NCBI GenBank assembly: GCA_036496285.1
Contig: DASXLI010000038.1
Location: 1 to 64,000, forward strand
DNA from: DP-19 sp036496285
Lineage (GTDB): Bacteria > Desulfobacterota > Binatia > UTPRO1
Length of the DNA stretch: 64,000 nt
Reading direction: 5' to 3'
Made by a program: the position numbers and the translations under genes. Below the pieces are notes generated by a model. It did no database searches. It saw only the letters and a program-made list of their open reading frames with translations, and had not been told where the DNA came from. Positions 23,776 through 30,903 of the stretch are shown piece by piece. Position 1 is the stretch's first letter. Each line of letters opens with the position of its first letter.

Positions 23776-24921
23776 TCAGGCCCGGCGCAGCGCGAGCATG
23801 CCGGCGATGAACGCGTAGGTGCCGACGGCGGAGAGCCAGAGGAACCACGCGAGCTTGCCGGCGAGCGTGAGCACGACGAGCAGGTAGGCGAACTCGCGGC
23901 TCGCGAACGCCTCGAAGAGGACGCGCTGGCGCGCGCTCGGCTCGCGCCGCACGACGAAGAGGTAGACGACGGCCATCGAGGCGAGGACGCCGAGCACGAG
24001 CGCCCACCCCGCGATGGCGACCGACGGATCGTGCGACGTGCGGTAGACGCCGTACGCGATGCCGCCGAACACCGCGACGTGGACGACGTTGTCGCCGATC
24101 ACGTCGAGGCGGGCGCCGAAGGGCGACTCGCGAAACGTGAGACGGGCGAGCTCGCCGTCGCAGCCGTCGATGATGGTCGAGGCGAGGAAGAGGAGGGCGC
24201 CCGCCAGGCCGGCGCGCGGGCCGCCGACGGCGAAGAGCGCGCCCGCGAGGAGGCCGATCGCGATCGACGTGAGCGTGACAGTGTTCGGCGAGATGCCGGT
24301 CGGCAGGAGGAGGCGCGTCAGGGCGCGCGAGAGCTTCCGATCGACGACGCGGGTGAACCAGCCGTCGCCCGGGCGACCGAGGCGGGCGAAGAGGGCGCGC
24401 CCCGCGGCGGCGCGGCCGGCAGCGTCGCGCGCGCGGAGGAGCAGCGCGCCGGGCGGCAAGGGCCACGGCCTCAAGCCCGCCATGCCGGCCGGCGCCGCGC
24501 GCTCGCTCACGGAATCGGCGGCGAGCGCCCCGGCGACCGCGGTGCAGGCGACCGGCAGGACGCGGAGGAGGCCGCCGCCGGCGCGGAGCGGGGACGGTGC
24601 CTCGTCGGCGGCGAGCGCGGCGACGGTCGCGGGGTCGACGACGCAGGCGGCGTCCATCGCCACGACCCGAGGCGACGCGGCGGCGATCCACGCCGCGGCC
24701 TCGGCCGTCGCCGCATCCGCGGTCCACGTCGTCGCGACCCCGGGCCAGCGGTACGCTCCTTCGGGAGGGGCGCCGAGGCAGAGGAGGCGGCGCGCGCCGG
24801 CGCGCGCGAGCGTGAACGCCGCGCGCTCGATCAGGCGCATGCCGGCGACGGCGGCGCGGCTCGGGGGCGAGACGACGAGGACGGCGTCGAACGGCGGCGC
24901 AGCCGGCGTCGCGTCAGCCAC
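23776..24921 (-). CDS. CDP-alcohol phosphotransferase fused to a degenerate nucleotidyltransferase-like domain (copy 1)
   Basis: A 381-aa two-part protein. Residues 1 to about 190 resemble a nucleotidyltransferase fold (FDAVLVVSPPS, then IERAAFTLARAGARRLLCLG) but lack its GxGTR and PKP signatures. Residues about 195-381 are a multi-span CDP-alcohol phosphotransferase with a complete DGxxARx8Gx3Dx3D motif (Asp255 to Asp277, DGELARLTFRESPFGARLD). The layout matches archaeal bifunctional inositol-phosphate cytidylyltransferase / di-inositol-phosphate-phosphate synthases. GTG 24921 is the start; it overlaps the upstream oxidoreductase by eight bases. It is the last gene of a six-gene overlapping operon. 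It presumably transfers a phospho-alcohol from a CDP carrier to a lipid or polyol; the substrates are unknown. Confidence 0.85.
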   Translation of the reverse strand: MADATPAAPPFDAVLVVSPPSRAAVAGMRLIERAAFTLARAGARRLLCLGAPPEGAYRWPGVATTWTADAATAEAAAWIAAASPRVVAMDAACVVDPATVAALAADEAPSPLRAGGGLLRVLPVACTAVAGALAADSVSERAAPAGMAGLRPWPLPPGALLLRARDAAGRAAAGRALFARLGRPGDGWFTRVVDRKLSRALTRLLLPTGISPNTVTLTSIAIGLLAGALFAVGGPRAGLAGALLFLASTIIDGCDGELARLTFRESPFGARLDVIGDNVVHVAVFGGIAYGVYRTSHDPSVAIAGWALVLGVLASMAVVYLFVVRREPSARQRVLFEAFASREFAYLLVVLTLAGKLAWFLWLSAVGTYAFIAGMLALRRA

Positions 24922-25987
24922 CAGCCGAGGAGCCGCCGACCGGCGGCAGCGGCTCGCGGAACGGCAGCGTCGCGCCCTCCTGCTTGCTCGAGCGGTAGGC
25001 CAGCTCGAGCAGCCGGCAGCACGTCTCCGCCTCGCGGAAGTTGGCGCCGCGCAGCTTCGGCTCGTAGAGCTCCTCGCGAAAGTCGTCGAGCATCGCCGCG
25101 AACCAGTCGGGGTGGTAGGAGCCCGCGGAGAGCGGCTGCGCGAATGCCGTCTCGGCCGGCGCGCGCTCACCGACCCGTACCACGAGCGTGCGGTCGGCGA
25201 TCTCGAGCGTGCCCTGCGTGCCGGTGAAGCGCGCGGTGTTGCGGCGCTCGTCGGCGGCCCAGGTGAGGAAGATCTCGGCGGTCGCCCCGTCGAAGCCGAT
25301 CGTGCAGTTCGCCGTATCCTCGACCTGGCTGTTGACGAATTTGCGTTGAGCGGTGCGCGCCGCGACGGTCGTCGGCTCGGCGTCGAGCGCGTAGAGCGCG
25401 AGGTAGAACGCGTGCCACCCGTGATCGACGAGGATGCCGCCGCCGGCCTGCGCCGGATCGAGACGCCAGGTGCCGCCCTCGGCGGCGTCGCCGGGCGGCT
25501 GCATGCGCAGCGTCTGCAGCTCGACGTGCGTGATCGTGCCGATCTCGCCGCGGCGCAGGACGCGCTTGGCGGTGCGGAAGATCGGCGCGTACTTCCAGTT
25601 GTGGTTGGTGAACACGACGACGTGGCCGGCGCTCGCCGCGCTGCGGATGTGGTTGCACTCGTCGACGCTCAAGGTGAGCGGCTTCTCGCAGAGCACGTGC
25701 ACGCCCTGGGCGGCGGCCTTCATCACGATCTCGGCGTGCGTCATCGGCGGGGTCGCGACGTCGACGAAGTCGAGGCGCTCGTTGGCGAGCATCTCGTCGA
25801 CGGTGGCGTAGCGGCGCGCCTCCGGGAAGAGCTGTCCGGCGACGCCGAGCCGAGCCTCGTCGGGATCGACGAGCGCGGCGATCGTGAAGTGGCGGTCCGT
25901 CTTCCACGCCGGGGCGTGGCCGTGGACCGCGACGTTGCCGCAGCCGATCACGGCGCCGCGCAAGGCGCGATTGCGGCGGATGGTCAT
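24914..25987 (-). CDS. Gfo/Idh/MocA-family NAD(P)-dependent oxidoreductase
   Basis: A 357-aa dehydrogenase. The N-terminal Rossmann domain (about 8-130) has GAVIGCGNVAVHGHAP, and the family signature CEKPLTLS follows. The C-terminal alpha/beta domain has the catalytic-type segment GGGILVDHGWHAFYLALY. Relatives oxidise hydroxyls on sugars, cyclitols (such as myo-inositol) or nucleotide sugars. Its ATG overlaps the aminotransferase stop by four bases. Paired with that aminotransferase it could convert a hydroxyl to a ketone and then to an amine; this is inference from context. Confidence 0.9.
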   Translation of the reverse strand: MTIRRNRALRGAVIGCGNVAVHGHAPAWKTDRHFTIAALVDPDEARLGVAGQLFPEARRYATVDEMLANERLDFVDVATPPMTHAEIVMKAAAQGVHVLCEKPLTLSVDECNHIRSAASAGHVVVFTNHNWKYAPIFRTAKRVLRRGEIGTITHVELQTLRMQPPGDAAEGGTWRLDPAQAGGGILVDHGWHAFYLALYALDAEPTTVAARTAQRKFVNSQVEDTANCTIGFDGATAEIFLTWAADERRNTARFTGTQGTLEIADRTLVVRVGERAPAETAFAQPLSAGSYHPDWFAAMLDDFREELYEPKLRGANFREAETCCRLLELAYRSSKQEGATLPFREPLPPVGGSSAGG

Positions 25988-27306
25988 GCCGCGCGCACCT
26001 CGGGCGCGACGACCCCCAGGACCTCGTCGAGGATGGCGAGACCCGTGTCGACCTGCTCGGCGGTGATGGTGAGGGGCGGATTGATGCGCACGCGCGGGAA
26101 GTAGCCCATCATCAGGAGGCCGCGCCGCAGCGCCTCGAGGAAGATGCGCTCGGTCAGCTCGCGCGGCAGGGGCTCCTTGGTCTTCCGGTCGCGCACGAGG
26201 TCGAAGCCGACGAGCAGGCCGGCACCGCGCACGTCGGCGAGGAACGGGTAGCGCTCCTGCATGTCGCGCAGGCGGCCGAGCATGCGCTCGCCGAGGCGGG
26301 CGGCGTGCTCGACGAGGCCGTCGTCGAGGATGGTCTCGATCGTGGTGAGCGCCGCCGTCGCCGCGAGCGGGTTGCCGCCGTAGCTGGAGGACGAGGCGCT
26401 CGGCCGGGAGAAGGGCTTCGCCGCGACGATCTCGTCGGTCGAGATCAAGCCGCTGATCGGGAAGCCCGAGCCCATGCCCTTGCCGACCGTCATCACGTCC
26501 GGGACCACGCCGCTGTGGTTGCAGCCGAACCAGCGGCCCGTGCGGCCGAAGCCGGTGATCATCTCGTCGGCGATGAGGAGCGCGCCGATCTCGCGCGCCA
26601 GATCCTTGAGTGCCGGGAGGAACTCCGGCGGCGGGACGACGTTCCCCGCCGTGCCCTGGATGGGCTCGACGATGATCGCCGCGACCGAGCCGGCCGTCGT
26701 GCGCTTGATGCTCTCGCGCGCGAACTCGACGCAGGCGAGCCCGCAGTCGGGGTAGCTCAGCTTGAACGGGCAGCGGTAGCAGTCGGCATACGGTACCGAG
26801 TAGCGGCCGCCCGGCAGCGGCCCCCAGCCGTGCTTCGACTCGTCGCCGATCAGCCCCATAACGCCGCCGGTCTTGCCGTGGAAGCCGCCCCAGAAGCCGA
26901 CGACCTCGTGCTTGCCGGTGTAGGACATCGCAAGGCGGAACGCGGCCTCCACCGCCTCGGCGCCGCCGCTGTAGAGCTGCGTGCGGCCGAGGTCCCCGGG
27001 CGTGAGGCGGGCGATCAGGCGGAGCAGCTTCAGCCGGTTCTCGGTGGTGAAGCTGCCGACGCTGATGCGGCGCAGCTGCGCCTCCATCGCGGCCACGTAG
27101 CGGGGGTGCGCATGGCCGAGGCTGGCGACCGCCACGCCGGCGAAGAAGTCGAGGTAGACGTTGCCGTCGAGATCGGTGACGGTGGCGCCCTCTCCCGAGG
27201 CGAGCGTCAGTTCGGAGAGCAGTGCGATGCGCTGCTGTCCCGGCGCGACGACCTCCTGCTCCTCGCGAAAGACCGCGCGCGACCGTGGTCCTGGCTTATC
27301 CGGCAT
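25984..27306 (-). CDS. Class-III PLP-dependent aminotransferase
   Basis: A 440-aa omega-amino-acid-type aminotransferase. It shows VTDLDGNVYLDFFAGVAVASLGHAHP, the cofactor site SGGAEAVEAAFRLA, the loop GFWGGFHGKTGG, EMITGFGRTGRWFG and the PLP-lysine in VGKGMGSGFPISG. A Cys cluster CYRCPFKLSYPDCGLAC occurs in several 4-aminobutyrate-type relatives. It overlaps the ATP-grasp gene by 11 bases and the oxidoreductase by four. Likely substrates are a terminal or ring ketone/aldehyde made by a neighbour. It could instead serve as a general 4-aminobutyrate or ornithine transaminase, but the overlaps argue for a dedicated role. Confidence 0.9.
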   Translation of the reverse strand: MPDKPGPRSRAVFREEQEVVAPGQQRIALLSELTLASGEGATVTDLDGNVYLDFFAGVAVASLGHAHPRYVAAMEAQLRRISVGSFTTENRLKLLRLIARLTPGDLGRTQLYSGGAEAVEAAFRLAMSYTGKHEVVGFWGGFHGKTGGVMGLIGDESKHGWGPLPGGRYSVPYADCYRCPFKLSYPDCGLACVEFARESIKRTTAGSVAAIIVEPIQGTAGNVVPPPEFLPALKDLAREIGALLIADEMITGFGRTGRWFGCNHSGVVPDVMTVGKGMGSGFPISGLISTDEIVAAKPFSRPSASSSSYGGNPLAATAALTTIETILDDGLVEHAARLGERMLGRLRDMQERYPFLADVRGAGLLVGFDLVRDRKTKEPLPRELTERIFLEALRRGLLMMGYFPRVRINPPLTITAEQVDTGLAILDEVLGVVAPEVRAA

Positions 27307-28141
27307 GAGAGAGCGTCCCCCTGTCTGCGACGTCCGCGGCGCCCCCGGCGCCAGTGCGCGGCGCCGCCGCGGCGATCCGCGCGAGCGCGTGGTCGGCGAT
27401 CGCCTCGGCCGCCTCGTCGCGGCAGCGCGCGAAGCTCGGCCAGTCGTTCACGTCGATCAGCACCGGGGCGCCGTCGGCGGGAACGACGAGATCGCCGCCG
27501 AACACGTCGAGCCCGAGCGCGCGCGCGCCGGCGCTCGCGACCTCGCACAGACGGCCGATCGGCGCCGGCGCCTCGGGCAGATCGCTGTAGGCGCGGAAGA
27601 AGCGGCCGTCGGCCGTGCCGTAGAACTTGAGCACCGGCCCCGCGACGTGCGCCTGCAGCGCGGCGCGCGCGATGCCGCGCGCCCGGAAGGCCGCGAGCGC
27701 CTGCGTAAGGGCGGCGTCGTCGGCGGCGAACACGACGTCGTCCGGGTGCATCGCGTGGACGTCGCCGCGCTTCACCCAGCACGGCGCGCGGCCGGTGGCC
27801 GGCGCGTCGGTGGCGACGACGGCGGTCGACGGAAACGGCAGCCCGGCGGCGCCGAGCAGGCGGACCGTTTCGGCGCGGAAGCAGTTGCGGATGGCGGCGG
27901 CGGAGTTCAGCACCGGGACGCGCAGCGCCGCCCGGTCGAGAACGGCGAGGGCCGCCGGGGTCTGGCACATCGCGAGCACGGCATCGACGTCGTCGGCGAG
28001 GGCGAGCTCGGGCGCGCCGAGCCGCACCGTCGCGCCGCGGCCGCGCAGTGCCGCCGCCGTCTGCTCGAGGATCGCCGCGTCGTCCCCGACCCGGCCGGGG
28101 GAAAACTCGGGCTCGCGAAAAATACCGACGATCGTCGTCAT
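27296..28141 (-). CDS. ATP-grasp enzyme (RimK / inositol-phosphate-kinase-like)
   Basis: A 281-aa ATP-grasp protein. The pre-ATP-grasp part (about 1-85) starts TIVGIFREPEFSPGR. ATP-binding and metal elements include WVKRGDVHAMHPDDVVF and the C-terminal VLIDVNDWPSFARC, whose Asp-x-Asn pair binds magnesium. This ending recalls both RimK-like ligases and inositol 1,3,4-trisphosphate 5/6-kinases, so it could join an amino acid to an amine or phosphorylate a polyol. Its overlaps with the nucleotidyltransferase (4 bases) and aminotransferase (11 bases) place it in the same pathway. Exact activity unknown. Confidence 0.8.
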   Translation of the reverse strand: MTTIVGIFREPEFSPGRVGDDAAILEQTAAALRGRGATVRLGAPELALADDVDAVLAMCQTPAALAVLDRAALRVPVLNSAAAIRNCFRAETVRLLGAAGLPFPSTAVVATDAPATGRAPCWVKRGDVHAMHPDDVVFAADDAALTQALAAFRARGIARAALQAHVAGPVLKFYGTADGRFFRAYSDLPEAPAPIGRLCEVASAGARALGLDVFGGDLVVPADGAPVLIDVNDWPSFARCRDEAAEAIADHALARIAAAAPRTGAGGAADVADRGTLSHAG

Positions 28142-28848
28142 GACGAGGGGTGGGGCGTCAGGCCGAGCAGCCGTTCCGCCGCGGCGATGTCCTCGGGGCG
28201 GTCGACGTCGATGCAGGCGCCCACGTCATACCCGTAGAGAGGGTATCCGTGCGCCAGGAGCGCGCCCAGGAGCAGACGAAACGCGCTCCATCCGCTCGAT
28301 CCACGCGCATCCGCGAGCGAATATACCACGGGTTTCAGGAAGTAAACGCCGGCCGTGACGTGGCGCGCGCGGCTCGGCTCGCCGAGCGAGACGATGCGCT
28401 CGTCGCCGTCGATCTCGGCCCAGAGCGGCTTCTCGTCGTCGACGAGCGTCGTGACGCCGAGCACGCCAGCCGCCTCCGGACGGGCGGTCGCCCGCGCCGT
28501 CATCGCCCGCACCGCGGCCGGTGCGACGACGGCGTCCACGGTGAGGAGCAGGAAGGGATCGTCGGCGAGAAGCGGACGCAGCGCGAGGAAGCTCTCGGCC
28601 GAGCTCGCCGTGGTGCGTTGGATCACGTCGACGGGCACGCCGAGGTCGGTCTCCTCGAGGAAGCGCCGCACGTCGTCGGTTTCCGCGTTCACGATGCAGG
28701 CAATGCGCTCGGCGCCGGCGGCGCGCGCCGTGTCGACGGCGCGCGCGATGAGCGGCCGGCCGCCGATCGGGAGCAGCGGCTTCGGGATGGTGATGCCGGC
28801 GGCGCGCAGGCGCTCGCCGTGGCCGGCGGCGATGATGCCCGCCTTCAT
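28138..28848 (-). CDS. Sugar/alcohol-phosphate nucleotidyltransferase
   Basis: A 236-aa stand-alone nucleotidyltransferase with the full signature AAGHGERLRAAGITIPKPL (residues 7-25), followed by PIGGRPLI, a metal-site Asp in LLTVDAVV, and a C-terminal CIDVDRPEDIAAAE. Relatives activate sugar, choline or inositol phosphates with CTP or another NTP. Both phosphotransferase fusions nearby lack this signature, so this protein is the natural candidate to make their CDP-activated substrate. ATG 28848 overlaps the HAD-gene stop. The much longer open frame upstream (to 31620) is antisense shadow. Confidence 0.88.
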   Translation of the reverse strand: MKAGIIAAGHGERLRAAGITIPKPLLPIGGRPLIARAVDTARAAGAERIACIVNAETDDVRRFLEETDLGVPVDVIQRTTASSAESFLALRPLLADDPFLLLTVDAVVAPAAVRAMTARATARPEAAGVLGVTTLVDDEKPLWAEIDGDERIVSLGEPSRARHVTAGVYFLKPVVYSLADARGSSGWSAFRLLLGALLAHGYPLYGYDVGACIDVDRPEDIAAAERLLGLTPHPSS

Positions 28849-29534
28849 GCGAGACACTCGCGGAGCTCGACGAGCGAGCCGAGCCGGAGGACGCCCGCGG
28901 GCACCGTGGGCATCGGCGCGGCCGGCGACGCGAGCCACGCGGCGCGCATGCCGATGCGGCGCGCGGGGACGACGTCGCGCTCCCAGGAGTCGCCGACGTG
29001 CAGGATCGTCTCCGGCGGGAGATCGAGCCGACGCGCGGCCAGCGCGTAGATCGCCGGGTCGGGCTTGCGGATGCCCTCGAGCGCCGAGTCGATGACGATC
29101 TCGAACGGGCCGAGCGCAGCGTCGGCGAGGAGCGCCGGCATGTTGCCGTACGAGTTGGACACGACGCCGAGCCGCGCGCGCGGCGCGAGCCACGCCAGGA
29201 GCGGGCGGTTGCGGTCCCATGCGGCCCGCGTGTCGGCGACGAAGGCGTCGACCAGGCGGCGGGCGAGGACGTCGTCGGCGCGGCCGAGCGCCGCGAGCTG
29301 CAGGCGCACGTGGGCCTCGGCCATCGCGACCAGGCCGAAGCGCTCGATACCGGGAAGGCGGGCCAGCTCGTCGTCGGCGGCGTAGAAGGCCGGTTTCAGC
29401 ACGTCGATCGGGAGCGGCGTCCCGACGCGCGCGTAGAGCGCGACGAAATGATCGAGCCAGTGCAGCGCGTCGCCGTCGAGGGTGCCGCCGTAGTCGAGCA
29501 GCACCGCGCGCGGCCGCTCGGCGGGTGTCGTCAC
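28845..29534 (-). CDS. HAD-superfamily protein with DxG instead of DxD
   Basis: A 229-aa HAD hydrolase and the first gene of the overlapping operon. Motif I is LLDYGGTLDG (nucleophile Asp14), but the second Asp of DxD is Gly16. Motif II is VVSNSYGN, motif III is around RKPDPAIY, and motif IV is LHVGDSWERDVV. An alpha-helical cap lies between residues about 20 and 100. In phosphatases the missing Asp is the general acid, so this may be a dehalogenase- or phosphonatase-like variant or a weak phosphatase. Start is GTG 29534. Only a weak promoter-like TAGCTG box lies six bases upstream. Confidence 0.85.
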   Translation of the reverse strand: MTTPAERPRAVLLDYGGTLDGDALHWLDHFVALYARVGTPLPIDVLKPAFYAADDELARLPGIERFGLVAMAEAHVRLQLAALGRADDVLARRLVDAFVADTRAAWDRNRPLLAWLAPRARLGVVSNSYGNMPALLADAALGPFEIVIDSALEGIRKPDPAIYALAARRLDLPPETILHVGDSWERDVVPARRIGMRAAWLASPAAPMPTVPAGVLRLGSLVELRECLA

Positions 29535-29631
29535 GCGCCACAGCTAGCAGATGCGCGGCGCGGTATCGACCAACGTGCGAGCGGGCGTGCAGGCTTGCGG
29601 GGCCCGCCCGGGTACGCGATAGGGCATCAGC

Positions 29632-30903
29632 GTGGAGGCGGTGATCTTCGTGCCCGACGCCGCGTGCGTGCGGGCGGACGGGACGCCCGGAGGGCTCGCC
29701 TTGCTCGAGCGCCAGCTGCGTCAGCTGCGCGCCCTCGGCCACGGTCCCGCGACCGTGGTACTCGGACCCGGCGTGCCGGCCACGGTCGCGTCCGACGCGC
29801 GGATCGCCGGAACGCGGCGCGCCGCGACGGGCGACCCGTTCGCCGCGCTCGCCGGCGTCGCGACGGAGCTGCCGCTCGAGTTCCTGCTGCTCTCCGCCGA
29901 CCACCTGATCGACTCGCGGGTGCTGCGGTACGCCGCGGCGACGCCCGGCGACGCCGTGCTGGTCGATGCGAACGGCGCCCGCCGTCCGATCGGGCGGCTC
30001 GCGCGCGCCACGCTCGTCGCGCACGGCGGCGCCGCGGCGAAGCACGCGCGGGCGCTCCGGCTCGACGCGATCGACCCGTACGCGCCGGAGCTGCGCGGCA
30101 CGGTCGCGCCGTACTGCCTTCCGATGCGCACGCCCGACGAGCAGCGCCGGGCGTGGCCGCTCCTGCTCGATCACGTGCAGAAGCGCGGCCTCGACATCCC
30201 CGGCGCCTGGTTCGATACCCCATTCGAGAACGCGCTCGTGCGCGTGCTCGCGCCGACGGCCGTCACGCCGAACCAGATCACGCTCGCGACCCTGGGGCTC
30301 GCCGCGCTCGTGGGCGGGCTCTTCTGGCAGGGACGGCTCGCGCTCGGGCTCGTCCTCGCGCTGGTGGTCGGCGTGCTCGATGGCGTCGACGGCAAGCTCG
30401 CACGGCTGAAGCTCGCCACCTCGAGGCTCGGCGAGCTCGAGCACGTCGGCGACTTCCTCTACGAGAACCTGTGGTACGTGGCGCTCGCCCACGGCTTCGC
30501 GGTCGCGGGCGGGCCGGTGTTCTGGCGGGCGGGCGCGCTGCTCGTCTGCTGCGACCTGGTCGACAACCTCGCGTACGGCGCGGTGAGCGCGCGGACCGGG
30601 CGCCTGCTCGACGAACTCTCGCCGTTCGACGCCGCGTTTCGCCGCGTCGGCGGGCGGCGCAACGTCTACGTCTGGATCGTGCTGCTCGCGGCCTGCGCCC
30701 GGCGCGCGCCGCTCGGGTTTGTGCTCGCGAGCGGGTGGGCGGCCGTGACGGCCGCGGTCCACGTGAGCCGCGCGCTCTACTGGCGGCTGGTCGCGCTGCC
30801 GCCGGCCGCGAGTCCGGACGCGGACACGCTGCCCGGGGGTTCGAGCGCGCGCGCGCTGGCGCCGTCTCCGGAATCGGCGGCCGCCGTCGTGCTGGAGAAA
30901 TAG
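29632..30903 (+). CDS. CDP-alcohol phosphotransferase fused to a degenerate nucleotidyltransferase-like domain (copy 2)
   Basis: A 423-aa protein with the same two-part plan as the gene ending at 23776. The N-terminal half (about 1-185) has a nucleotidyltransferase-like pattern (LERQLRQLRALG, FLLLSADHLID) without the GxGTR/PKP signature. The membrane half (about 195-395) has DGKLARLKLATSRLGELEHV, where His271 takes the place of the third conserved Asp. That residue helps catalysis and metal binding in the family, so activity is doubtful or altered. It is divergent from the six-gene operon (97-bp gap) and its last 127 bases overlap the 3' end of the opposite flippase-like gene. GTG 29632 start. 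Confidence 0.82.
   Translation: MEAVIFVPDAACVRADGTPGGLALLERQLRQLRALGHGPATVVLGPGVPATVASDARIAGTRRAATGDPFAALAGVATELPLEFLLLSADHLIDSRVLRYAAATPGDAVLVDANGARRPIGRLARATLVAHGGAAAKHARALRLDAIDPYAPELRGTVAPYCLPMRTPDEQRRAWPLLLDHVQKRGLDIPGAWFDTPFENALVRVLAPTAVTPNQITLATLGLAALVGGLFWQGRLALGLVLALVVGVLDGVDGKLARLKLATSRLGELEHVGDFLYENLWYVALAHGFAVAGGPVFWRAGALLVCCDLVDNLAYGAVSARTGRLLDELSPFDAAFRRVGGRRNVYVWIVLLAACARRAPLGFVLASGWAAVTAAVHVSRALYWRLVALPPAASPDADTLPGGSSARALAPSPESAAAVVLEK

Noticed and set aside
25984..27306. Calling the aminotransferase a 4-aminobutyrate transaminase by name
   Set aside because: Motifs fit the whole class-III group, and the operon context suggests a dedicated pathway role, so a specific name is not justified.
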